Positions 42,244 to 50,204 of a stretch of 64,000 bases of DNA are shown here, piece after piece. Position numbers and translations under genes: made by a program. Every line of letters begins with the position of its first letter. The stretch's first letter is position 1. The notes beneath the pieces are model-generated. The model saw nothing but the letters and a program-made list of their open reading frames with translations. It searched no databases and had not been told where the DNA came from. This DNA is from Streptomyces sp. SID8352 (lineage in GTDB: Bacteria > Actinomycetota > Actinomycetes > Streptomycetales > Streptomycetaceae), in contig NZ_WWGX01000088.1 in assembly GCF_009862265.1 (NCBI RefSeq), forward strand, positions 37,591-101,590, given 5' to 3'.

Positions 42244-43311
42244 TCAGAGGGCGTCGGCGACGAGCGGAACGAGGTGTTCGGCCGCCCACTTGTTGCCGAT
42301 CGGCCCGCCGCTGGTGATCGCCCACAGCAGGTCCCCGCCGTCATCGGTCTTCGGAGGAAGCTGCACGAAGCGTCCGGAGGACACGGCGCCGAGGTTCTTG
42401 AACAGGCTGCGACCGGTCAGCTCCCGCATCTCCGTCTCGCTCGCGGCAGCGCTCCGACCGAGGAGCAGCACGTCGGCGTCGGTCTTCGAGAGCAGTTCGT
42501 CGCTCACCGTGGCATCCCGCTTGAACTCCCGCGCGTTCGGGTTCTTCGCGAAGCCGAGCTCGCCCAGGAACGTCTCCGGCGCGGAATCGGGCCGCGACAG
42601 GTACTGGAGCCCGTTGGCCGCACCGTAGTAGATCGCCCATGTCGCCGTGAGTCCCTCGAACTCCGGGTGCTTCCCGCGCACCGCCGCGAAGTACCTCTCG
42701 TTGTCGTCGACGACACCCTTCGCGGCGTCGGCCAGGTCCAGCGCCTCTCCGAGCACACGGATCGAGTCCTGCCACGGGAGGAGCAACTGCGACGAGACGT
42801 CCGGGCTGGTCACGACCGGGGCGATGGTCGCCAGCCGGTCGTAGTGGTCGGCGAGCTTCACTCCGCCGAGGCCGTCCGTCCACCCGACGGCGACAATGAG
42901 GTCCGGGTGGCTCGCGGCGATCGCTTCCACCGGCACCTCTTCACCCATCGCGAACTCGTATGTCTCGATGTCGTCCGCGCCGTGCTCGTCGAGGTACCCG
43001 CCCTCGCTGACGAGACTGGAGCTGAGCACGGGCTTCACACCGAGCGAAAGAAGCAGTTCCGTGTCGATCGCGTTCGGCACGACGGCCGCGATCCGTTCGG
43101 GACGCTTCTTCAGCACGGTCCTGCCGAAGGGCGATTCCAAGGTCAGCGGGTAGGAGGTGCGCCCCTCGGCGGCCGGCAGCAGGCCCGCCCCGTCGCCGGA
43201 CGTGGACGTTCTCTGGGGTGATGCCGTGGACGAGCATCCCGTCAGTGCGAGAGCAGCGGCCAGTGCTGTGCCGATCAAGCCGGTGACGCCGCGGCGTCGT
43301 GTGAGGTTCAT
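42244..43311 (-). CDS. Siderophore-binding lipoprotein (FepB/FhuD-like)
   Basis: A 355-aa substrate-binding lipoprotein of the periplasmic-binding-protein type III class. It has a lipoprotein signal with lipobox LTGC (Cys26) after a Arg-rich start (MNLTRRRGVTG). The two lobes are seen in KKRPERIAAVVPNAIDTELL and HPDLIVAVGWTDG, joined by a long helix (LGEALDLADAAKGVVDDNER). It delivers a ferric siderophore to the FepDG-like permeases. The actual ligand cannot be read. It follows the SIP gene after 127 bp. Confidence 0.92.
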   Translation of the reverse strand: MNLTRRRGVTGLIGTALAAALALTGCSSTASPQRTSTSGDGAGLLPAAEGRTSYPLTLESPFGRTVLKKRPERIAAVVPNAIDTELLLSLGVKPVLSSSLVSEGGYLDEHGADDIETYEFAMGEEVPVEAIAASHPDLIVAVGWTDGLGGVKLADHYDRLATIAPVVTSPDVSSQLLLPWQDSIRVLGEALDLADAAKGVVDDNERYFAAVRGKHPEFEGLTATWAIYYGAANGLQYLSRPDSAPETFLGELGFAKNPNAREFKRDATVSDELLSKTDADVLLLGRSAAASETEMRELTGRSLFKNLGAVSSGRFVQLPPKTDDGGDLLWAITSGGPIGNKWAAEHLVPLVADAL

Positions 43312-43438
43312 GAGTGCCGTTCTCGTGGATTTCGGGTGCAGGGGGCGAACAGGGCTGCCCGGCCCGGACGTCCGGCGAGGAGCCGCCGAGCGTGCGGCGG
43401 GGCAGGTGGCCGTCGCCGGTGTCAGATGTCGGAGCCGG

Positions 43439-44278
43439 TCAGAGTGCCCGGGAGCCGACGCCGTCCGCGGGCTCGCGTTTCCAGTAGCCCGTGAAGTCGA
43501 TGGCGGACTTGGTCATGTGACGATCGCGGACGAGATGCCGGCGGATCTCCTGAACCGCCGACTGCTCACCGGCCAGCCACGCGAACCATTCCCCTTCCGC
43601 CCAGGCCATCCGGCGGACGGCCTCCAGCAGCCCACCGGGGTGCGCCGGAGCGGACGGATGCCGGGGGAGCCAGATGAGGTCGACCCCGGCAGGGCCGCGC
43701 AGTTCCTGTGTGTGCGACGCGTGCTCGACGTCGATGAGCACGCGTCCGCGAGTACCGTCGGGAAGCTCTTCCAGCAGACGTGCGATCGCGGGAATCGCGG
43801 TGTCGTCGCCCGCGATCAGCCGCCGGTCCGCGCCCACCGGGAGCCCTTGCGTCCTGGCGGGACCGGCGATGTGCATCCGATCCCCAGGGGTCACCGCACG
43901 AGCCCAGTTCGACGCGATCCCGTCACCGTGGAGAACGATGTCGACATCCAGTTCACGTCCGTGCGGGTCGTAGCGGCGCACCGTGTAGGCCCGGGCGATC
44001 GGCCGGCGTCCCTCCGCGAACGTCACACGTCCGTCCTCGATGAGGGGGAGGACGGGCTCGCTCTCACCCGGATACGGGAACAGCAGCCGGATGTCGTCGT
44101 CGAAACCCGGCGAGGTGAACGCCGGCCACTCGGTCCCGTCCTCAGAGGTGAACGCGCCCAACTGGCCACCGGTCAAGGTCACGCGCCGCATTCCTGCCGT
44201 GACGTCGACGATCCGGGCGACGACCAGTTCCCGCAGGGCCACGGGGAACACGGTCAGCGGTCGCGCGGGGACAGACAC
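43439..44278 (-). CDS. Siderophore-interacting flavoprotein (ferric-siderophore reductase)
   Basis: A 279-aa SIP-type FAD/NAD(P)H reductase of the ViuB family that releases iron from imported ferric siderophores in the cytoplasm. FAD-binding RPIARAYTVRRYD is present, as is the SIP C-terminal domain with LIWLPRHPSAPAH, FAWLAGEQSAVQEIRRHL and DFTGYWKR. GTG at 44278 (VSVPARPLTVF) is chosen for the AGGAG 8 nt upstream; the open frame to 44401 would run over the iron box and is not credible. It is the first gene of the seven-gene iron operon. Confidence 0.93.
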   Translation of the reverse strand: MSVPARPLTVFPVALRELVVARIVDVTAGMRRVTLTGGQLGAFTSEDGTEWPAFTSPGFDDDIRLLFPYPGESEPVLPLIEDGRVTFAEGRRPIARAYTVRRYDPHGRELDVDIVLHGDGIASNWARAVTPGDRMHIAGPARTQGLPVGADRRLIAGDDTAIPAIARLLEELPDGTRGRVLIDVEHASHTQELRGPAGVDLIWLPRHPSAPAHPGGLLEAVRRMAWAEGEWFAWLAGEQSAVQEIRRHLVRDRHMTKSAIDFTGYWKREPADGVGSRAL

Positions 44279-44348
44279 GGAAGAACTCCTCGAACAGCGG
44301 GACATGGCCTGGTGAGCAGGGCGTCGGAGCGCCACGGCGACCACCTGG

Positions 44349-44364
44349 GTAAGGCTAGCCTTAC
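44349..44364. promoter_or_regulatory. DtxR/DmdR-type iron box
   Basis: GTAAGGCTAGCCTTAC is a perfect 16-bp palindrome that matches the core of the actinobacterial iron box (TTAGGTTAGGCTAACCTAA), bound by Fe2+-loaded DmdR/IdeR. It lies 71 bp upstream of the SIP start and 36 bp upstream of the divergent AraC-type gene, so both transcripts may be iron-repressed. Confidence 0.85.
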
Positions 44365-44399
44365 TATTCGGTCGCTTGTTATCCTCATATGCATGATCC

Positions 44400-46229
44400 A
44401 TGGACTGGCGGAATGTGAATGACGTGGATGCGTGCCATCAGCCCCTGATCCGGCCGACCCCGGGGGTTCCGGCCGCCCGGGCGGCCTCACCCGGAAACGC
44501 GCGCGAGCCGTCCCTTCTCTGGATGCACACAGGCGCCGGGCATGTGCGGACGGCGACGGCGCGGCATCGCCTCACGGCGGGCCAGGGCATCTGGATGCCC
44601 GCCGGCCTCCCCTACGAGGTCGACGTCGAGGCCGATTCCCTCGCGGTTCCGATCTTCCCGGCCGCGCGTTCCCGGTCGACCGTGATCGACCGCCCTCTCC
44701 CCGTCGACTTCCCGGGCGGCTGGTCGGACTGGCTCATGTACCAGTTCGTCCGCAGCCTCGGCTACCTGCGCGGTGCCGCGGACGACAACGGCTTGCTCGA
44801 CCTCGTCGCCAACGCGCACCCGGCAGACCCGGCGCATGACGTCGGCAGACCGCTGCCTGCCCCACCGCTGCCCACATCGCCCGAAGCCCTCACCGTCGCG
44901 CGGACGCTGCTTCAGGAACCGAGCCACGGCGCGGGGATCGGCGAACTGGCGCAGTCGGCCGGCATCAGCGTCCGAACGCTGCAGGACCGGTTCCGCAACG
45001 AGACGGGACTGCCCTTCGCGCGGTGGCGCACCGCCGCACGGGTCGCCGCCGCGGCGAGCTACCTCGACCTCGGCCACGGCATCGGCTGGACCGGCAGACA
45101 GGTCGGGTTCTCGACCCCCGCGGGATTCACGAAGGCATTCCACGCGCACGCCGGAGTCACACCCAGCGAGTACAAGGAACGGCATCGCGACGGACCGACC
45201 GGGACCCGGCGGTTCCCGAGCCCTCTCGAAGCACGGATCGACGTCCACACGCACCGAGCGGCGGACGGAGAGGCGATCGCGAAGCCGCCGTCGATACCGG
45301 CGTCGCGGACCTGGAACCGGATCAACGACTTCCATGTGCTCGTCTGGGCCTACCGCGGGACTGCACAGCTCGTCATCGGGGGCCGGAAGCACCGGCTACG
45401 GCGAGGCGATGCCGCCTGGCTCCCGGCGGGAGTGCCCAACAGCATCACCCTCCCGCGCGGTGCGCTCCTGCTGCCGCTCGGCTCCCGTCCGGGGTCTTCG
45501 GCAGCCCTGCCGACGGACGTCCTCATCCGGAGCCTCCCCCCGCAGGCCGAGGGCCTTCTCCTGCACACGGTCGTTGCCAACTACAGCTTCATCCGCCCCG
45601 AGGGACACGACCCCAACGACATCACGCGGCGCTTTCTCGAACTCTTCTCCGCGCCCGGTCTCCCCGCGGCCGCCGGCGGAGCAGTCACCCCTGCCGTCGG
45701 CCGGATCATCGAGGAGACCCGACGCGAACCCGCGAGTCGGCGCACGCTCGTGCGGTGGGGCGCGGAACTCGGCGTGGACGCCAGGACGCTCGGTCGCGAC
45801 TTCATCGAGGCCACCGGTCAGACCTATGTGCAGTGGCGAGCCCAGCTCCGCATGACCCTCGCCCGCCAGTACCTCGAAGAACGGATGACGGTCGGCCAAG
45901 CCGCGCGGAGACTCGGCTACACGGACGCCTCCGCCCTCACGCGAGTGTTCACCCGCGCCCACGGGATGTCTCCGCGCGAGTACCAACGGAACGGCTGGCA
46001 GCACACCGACGAAGGACTCATATCGGCCTGCGGCTGTCGAGGGCCCCAATGGCAGCGGGCACGGCCTCCCGCCCTTCTCCGACGAAGTGTGCTCCCACGC
46101 TCGGCGCGCGGACCGCACCACCGTCCGCACGCCCCCGCCCCGGGACGCCTCGCCCCACCCCGGGGCGGGGCGCGACTGCCCGGCGCATCCAACGGGGGGA
46201 CGAGAGGTGCGGCCGGGCGCGGTCAGTAG
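44400..46229 (+). CDS. Tandem double AraC-family regulator
   Basis: 609 aa, about twice the normal AraC length. Module 1: cupin-type sensor (TARHRLTAGQGIWMPAGLPY, residues ~53-72) and AraC HTH pair (IGELAQSAGISVRTLQDRF, then VGFSTPAGFTKAFHAHAG). Module 2 repeats the plan: AQLVIGGRKHRLRRGDAAWL around residue 325, then LVRWGAELGVDARTLGRDF and LGYTDASALTRVFTRAHGMS. The second module should end near residue 540 (PREYQRNGW); the last ~65 residues are Arg/Pro-rich read-through overlapping the convergent gene by 7 bp. The likely role is iron or siderophore control of the divergent import operon. No good ribosome-binding site precedes the ATG. Confidence 0.8.
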   Translation: MDWRNVNDVDACHQPLIRPTPGVPAARAASPGNAREPSLLWMHTGAGHVRTATARHRLTAGQGIWMPAGLPYEVDVEADSLAVPIFPAARSRSTVIDRPLPVDFPGGWSDWLMYQFVRSLGYLRGAADDNGLLDLVANAHPADPAHDVGRPLPAPPLPTSPEALTVARTLLQEPSHGAGIGELAQSAGISVRTLQDRFRNETGLPFARWRTAARVAAAASYLDLGHGIGWTGRQVGFSTPAGFTKAFHAHAGVTPSEYKERHRDGPTGTRRFPSPLEARIDVHTHRAADGEAIAKPPSIPASRTWNRINDFHVLVWAYRGTAQLVIGGRKHRLRRGDAAWLPAGVPNSITLPRGALLLPLGSRPGSSAALPTDVLIRSLPPQAEGLLLHTVVANYSFIRPEGHDPNDITRRFLELFSAPGLPAAAGGAVTPAVGRIIEETRREPASRRTLVRWGAELGVDARTLGRDFIEATGQTYVQWRAQLRMTLARQYLEERMTVGQAARRLGYTDASALTRVFTRAHGMSPREYQRNGWQHTDEGLISACGCRGPQWQRARPPALLRRSVLPRSARGPHHRPHAPAPGRLAPPRGGARLPGASNGGTRGAAGRGQ

Positions 46230-47086
46230 CGGTCGCGGTACTCGCGCAGAATCGTCCCGGTGCGCCGGGTGGAGGCGGCGCGCGCGGTCATGTGGTCCAG
46301 GACCTCCAGGTGCGCGGAGATCTCCGAGCGCGAGTCCAGGTAGAGCGCGCCCGTCAGATACTCGGTGAACACCATGTCCGGCAGCTCCGGCTCCGCGAAC
46401 CGGAACAGCGTGAACGGCGCGTACGTGCCGGGGTGCGGGCCGTCCGCGAACTCCGCGATCTGGAGCGTCACCCGCTCCCGGCCGGTGAACTCCAGCAGCC
46501 TGTCGATCTGCTCGCGCATCACCCCGCCGTCGTTGCTGACCGGTCGGCGCAGCACCGTCTCGTCCATCACCACCCACAGGTGGGGCGCGTCCGCGCGGTC
46601 CAGCAGCCGCTGCCGCTCCATGCGCAGGGCCACGTGCCGCTCGACCGCCTCCTTCCCGGCGTTGCCGATGGTGCCGGACTCCAGCACGGCCCGCGCGTAC
46701 CCCTCGGTCTGCAGCAGGCCCGGCACGAAGTGCGGTTCGTAGGACCGCATCATCCGGGCGGCGCCCTCCAGGCTGACGTACAGGCTGAACCAGTCCGGCA
46801 GCACGTCGTGGTACCGCTGCCACCAGCCCGGCAGGTTGGCCTCCTCGGCCAGCGCCACGAACGCCTTGACCTCCTGCTCGCCGACGCCGTACGCGGTGAG
46901 CAGGATCTGCACGTAGGGGATGCGCAGCGAGACCTCGGCGGTCTCCATGCGCCGCACGGTCGCCGGTGCCACCCGCAGGACCTTGGCGGCCTCCTCGCGC
47001 CTGAGGCCAGCCGCCTCCCGCAGCTCCTGCAGCCGTCTGCCCAGCACCACCTGTCCCACGGTGGGCGCGGGCCGCCGCTCGCTCAT
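46223..47086 (-). CDS. XRE-type regulator with DUF5753 (Scr1-like antitoxin family)
   Basis: A 287-aa DNA-binding protein. The N-terminal helix-turn-helix is LGRRLQELREAAGLRREEAA and VLRVAPATVRRME (residues ~17-50). The DUF5753 effector domain follows (SYEPHFVPGLLQTEGYARAV, FTLFRFAEPELPDMVFTEYL). In Streptomyces these are very numerous and often paired with a small DUF397 protein; no such partner gene is visible here. The target is unknown. Confidence 0.9.
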   Translation of the reverse strand: MSERRPAPTVGQVVLGRRLQELREAAGLRREEAAKVLRVAPATVRRMETAEVSLRIPYVQILLTAYGVGEQEVKAFVALAEEANLPGWWQRYHDVLPDWFSLYVSLEGAARMMRSYEPHFVPGLLQTEGYARAVLESGTIGNAGKEAVERHVALRMERQRLLDRADAPHLWVVMDETVLRRPVSNDGGVMREQIDRLLEFTGRERVTLQIAEFADGPHPGTYAPFTLFRFAEPELPDMVFTEYLTGALYLDSRSEISAHLEVLDHMTARAASTRRTGTILREYRDRY

Positions 47087-47160
47087 GCCGCCCTCCCCAA
47101 CGTGCCCCGGCCTGCCCGCAGTCTGTCATGGTCCCCCGCGGGCGCCACAGGGGGCGGAAC

Positions 47161-47980
47161 TCAGGAGATCGCCGCGGACAGGTACTCCGCCGTGGCCGCG
47201 TCGGCCGGGAGCAGTGTCTCGATGGCCAGTTCGGCCACCGTCACGTCCATCGGGGTGTTGAAGGTGGCGATGGACGAGACGAACGACAGTGTCCGCCCCC
47301 CGTGCTCGATCCGCAACGGCAGCGCGAAGTACGGCACCGGCCCGGCCGGGTCCCCCGCCCCCGCGCCCGCGGGCACCGGGTAGGCGGCCACCTCCTCGTA
47401 CAGCGCCCGCAGCGCCGCCGACCGGCGCAGGGCGATCTGCCGCTCCATCTGGGCCAGCAGGTGCCCGCGCCACTCGGCCAGATTGCGGATGCGCGGCGCC
47501 AGGCCCTCCGGGTGCAGCGTCAGCCGCATGGCGTTCAGCGGCGGCGCCAGCACGTGCTCCGGCAGGCCCTCGGTCAGCAGCGCGACCCCCCCGGTTGGCG
47601 GCCAGCACCCCGTAGGCCGCGTCGACCACCAGCGCCGGGTACGGCTCGTAGGCCCGCAGCAGCCGCCGGGTGCCCTCGCGCAGGGTGTCCAGCGCGGGGT
47701 CGTCCAGCGGGGTCTGCGGGTAGCGCGGGGCGTAGCCCGCCGCGAGCAGCAGGGCGTTGCGCTCCCGCACCGGCACGTCCAGGTGCTCCGCCAGCCGCAG
47801 CACCATCTCCTCGCTCGGCCGGGACCGGCCCGTCTCGACGAAGCTGATGTGACGGGCGGAGGAGCCGGCGCGCAGGGCCAGTTCGAGCTGGCTGACCCGC
47901 CGTCGTTCACGCCAGTCGCGCAGCAGCGGGCCCACGCCCTGGACGGTCACGGTGGGGACGGCGGTGCCTGGAGGCGTCAT
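47161..47980 (-). pseudogene. Frameshifted HTH regulator with MmyB-like ligand domain
   Basis: Two adjacent frames encode one protein of about 272 aa. The first (from ATG 47980) holds the HTH: LLRDWRERRRVSQLELALRA and SARHISFVETGRSRPSEEM, then RRLLRAYEPYPALVVDAAYG up to VLAANRG. The second frame continues VALLTEGLPEHVLAPPLNAM, then TLHPEGLAPRIRNLAEWRG and IATFNTPMDVTVAELAIETL to the stop at 47161. The break is in a run of seven C (47586-47592, G on the coding strand); six would restore AANRGVALLTEG. It is a real frameshift, or a sequencing error in the homopolymer. Confidence 0.85.
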
Positions 47981-48103
47981 GCCCACGACCGTAGTGGACG
48001 TGGCGCCGGTGCCGGTGCCGCCCGGGTGGCCCGCCGTACCGGGCCCGCGCGGTCCCCCTGTGCCACGCTGAGGGCACATCCGCCCAGGAAGGGAGCGCGG
48101 CCC

Positions 48104-48412
48104 ATGTCCGCCGAACCGCTGTCCCCGCAGGAGACCCGGGAACGGCTGGCGCGCCTGCCCGGCTGGTCCGTCGACGACACCGGCCGCCTCATCCGCTCCT
48201 ACGACCTCGGCTCGCACTTCGCGGCGGCGGCGATGACCGTCCACATCGCCCAGGTGCAGGAGGAGTTGAACCACCACTCCGACCTCACCCTCGGCTACCG
48301 CTCGGTCTCCCTCGTGGTGAGCACCCACAGCGCCGGGGGCGCCCTCACCGGCAAGGACATCGAACTCGCCCGCAGGGTGGAGGACCTGGCCGGGAGCCAC
48401 GGGGCGCACTGA
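48104..48412 (+). CDS. Pterin-4a-carbinolamine dehydratase
   Basis: A 102-aa 4a-hydroxytetrahydrobiopterin dehydratase (PCD/DCoH family). The core LPGWSVDDTGRLIRSYDLGS, the active-site histidines in QEELNHHSDLTLGY, and VVSTHSAGGALTGKDIELAR are all present. It dehydrates oxidised pterin cofactor for recycling; no aromatic amino acid hydroxylase is nearby. GGAAGGGAG precedes the ATG at 48104. Confidence 0.92.
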   Translation: MSAEPLSPQETRERLARLPGWSVDDTGRLIRSYDLGSHFAAAAMTVHIAQVQEELNHHSDLTLGYRSVSLVVSTHSAGGALTGKDIELARRVEDLAGSHGAH

Positions 48413-49264
48413 CCCCCGTGGCCGGCCACGGGCGAAGCCCCGGCCCCGCCCTGCGCCTGGGGCCTCCCCGACCAGGAACGCCCGCGCCGGGACCCGGTCC
48501 CCACCCTCCGGGCGTACGCGAAGCGGTGGGGCGCCGGCGCCCGCGCGGCCCCCCGGGGCTCTCGGCATCGGGGCACCCGGAGCGGTGCTCCGGTCCGTGC
48601 CGCGGTACGGGCGGGGGAGTCGCCGGTACGGCCGGTCCGCCCCGGCGGCACGGGCGTCCGGGACGGGGCGAACGGTGGGGGAGCGCGATGGACGGTGGCT
48701 CCGGAACCCGGACGGCGACGGACGCCCCGGCGGGAGGCGCCCGGTGACCAGGTCGCTGAAGCGCTGATCGTGGGCACCACCTCCGGCCCGGTCCCGGTGA
48801 GCGCCCTCACGGTGAGCACGGGCCTCCACCCGGTGGTCCGGGTCCTTGGGGGAGTCCGAGACGGTGCCGGTCGTGTTCACGGCGGTGCTCGGGGCCGGGG
48901 GCCGCCGGGGGCCGGAGAGCGCCGGTACGCCGTCCGGGCCCGCCGGGACGGCGACGGCCGGGGGCGCCGGGGCCCGCCCCGGCGGCCGGGTTCCGCGTCC
49001 GGGCCCGCGCGTGCCCGCCCGAGCGCCGCGGCCCGCGCGGCCTCCGGCGCGGGCTGTGCGTGCTCGCCCCTGGGTCGCGGCCCGCGTGGCCCGCGCCTGC
49101 GTGGCCTGCGTGGCCCGCGCGGCCGACGCATCCGTCCGGGGCCGTCCGAGTTCCCTCCGGGTCCGTGTCGGCCGGGTGTTCGGCACGATTCGGTCACATG
49201 GCCCGATCTCGCGGGAATCCGGGGGGATGATGGGATCCGTCACCATCGTGTTCCGGGGGGAACC
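48413..49264. other. Long GC-rich intergenic region with short repeats
   Basis: About 850 bp with no credible gene; open frames on both strands are Arg/Ala/Gly-rich shadows. A perfect palindrome CCCGTGGCCGGCCACGGG at 48415-48432 follows the dehydratase stop and may terminate it. Near 49085-49125, GTGGCCCGCG/GTGGCCTGCG units repeat in tandem. The right end holds a GGGGGGAA ribosome-binding site for the next gene. Confidence 0.5.
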
Positions 49265-49975
49265 TTGAGCCAGTACAGCAGTCCGCCGCCGATGCCGCCC
49301 TACGGGCCGCCGATGCCTCCTCCGCCGCCCCCGCCGGGCAGGCGGCCCGCCGTCACGACCGCCCTCGTCGCGGGCGCCGCCGCGGTCGTCGCAGCCGTCG
49401 TCGCGGTCGTCGTGACCCTCGGCGTCACCGGCGACGGCAGGGCGGAACCGGCCCCCACGGTCACCGTCACCGAGACCGTCGGACCCGACGCGGCGGACGG
49501 CGGTGACGAGGGCGCCGGGGAGTCCGGGGCGGACACCGCGGACGACGGTCCGGAGGGGACCGAGGACACCGCGACCGCCGACGGGGTGCACGCCCTCGAC
49601 GACACCGTCGTCTACGACAGCGACATCGAGGTGGGTCTCACCGGCCTCGAGCGGGCGGTCTCCACCGACTCCGCCGTGCCCGAGAACACCCCGTACATCC
49701 GGTTCACCGTGAGGCTGGAGAACAAGGGCGACAAGCCCTTCGACGCGCCGATGCTCACCGTCAACTGCTCCTACGGCGAGGACGGCAGCAGTGCCGAGGC
49801 GGTCTTCGACACCGCTGCCGGACTGAACGGCGGACCCGAGACCAAGCTGCTCGCCGGACGGTCGCTCAACGTGCCCTGGGGCTGCGAACTCCCCAAGGGC
49901 GAGAAGCTGGTGCAGATCGAGATCACCCCGGACTACGACTCCGAGGCCGCGATCTTCACGGGCCGGATCCCGTAG
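49265..49975 (+). CDS. Pro-rich single-pass membrane protein with DUF4352-like extracellular domain
   Basis: A 236-aa protein with a cytoplasmic proline-rich head (PPPMPPYGPPMPPPPPPPGR), one membrane helix (AAAVVAAVVAVVVTLGV), an acidic linker of about 60 residues, and an Ig-like DUF4352-type domain (NTPYIRFTVRLENKGDKPFD, ITPDYDSEAAIFTG). Such proteins sit on the cell surface; their function is unknown. The start is TTG at 49265 (LSQYSSPPP), supported by GGGGGGAA immediately upstream. No ATG or GTG is suitably placed. Confidence 0.75.
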   Translation: MSQYSSPPPMPPYGPPMPPPPPPPGRRPAVTTALVAGAAAVVAAVVAVVVTLGVTGDGRAEPAPTVTVTETVGPDAADGGDEGAGESGADTADDGPEGTEDTATADGVHALDDTVVYDSDIEVGLTGLERAVSTDSAVPENTPYIRFTVRLENKGDKPFDAPMLTVNCSYGEDGSSAEAVFDTAAGLNGGPETKLLAGRSLNVPWGCELPKGEKLVQIEITPDYDSEAAIFTGRIP

Positions 49976-50123
49976 GAGCGCACCCGGAACGCCGCCCGTC
50001 GCGGTGGCGCCCCGCCCCGGTCCGCCACCGCGCGAGCACCGGCCGGTGGCCCGGCTTCCTTCCGGCCGGGCCCCGGGGCGCCCCGCCGGGGATGGCGTGG
50101 GCCGGCCCCGGGCGCGGCCCGAT

Positions 50124-50149
50124 TTGCCGTCCCGGCAACACTGCTTGCC
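50124..50149. promoter_or_regulatory. Alternating TTGCC/GGCAA half-sites upstream of the His-rich methyltransferase
   Basis: TTGCCG-TCC-CGGCAA is a perfect 15-bp dyad (50124-50138), and a third half-site TTGCC follows at 50145-50149. It lies 56-81 bp upstream of the ATG at 50205. It could be the operator of a metal-responsive regulator, in line with the His-rich product. Confidence 0.35.
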
Positions 50150-50204
50150 TCCCGCCGGTGCGTCGTCGCACCCTGGCGGCCTCGCGAACGGGAGGCTGAC
50201 CAGC

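Noticed and set aside
43312..43438. A second iron box between the reductase and receptor genes
   Set aside because: No sequence resembling TTAGGTTAGGCTAACCTAA is present; only GC-rich dyads.
48660..49260. Genes in the long open frames of this stretch
   Set aside because: Frames overlap on both strands, are Arg/Ala/Gly-rich, lack ribosome-binding sites and have no recognisable domain.
50124..50138. A true Nur box
   Set aside because: The half-sites are TTGCC/GGCAA with total length 15, not the 17-bp TTGCAA-N5-TTGCAA geometry.
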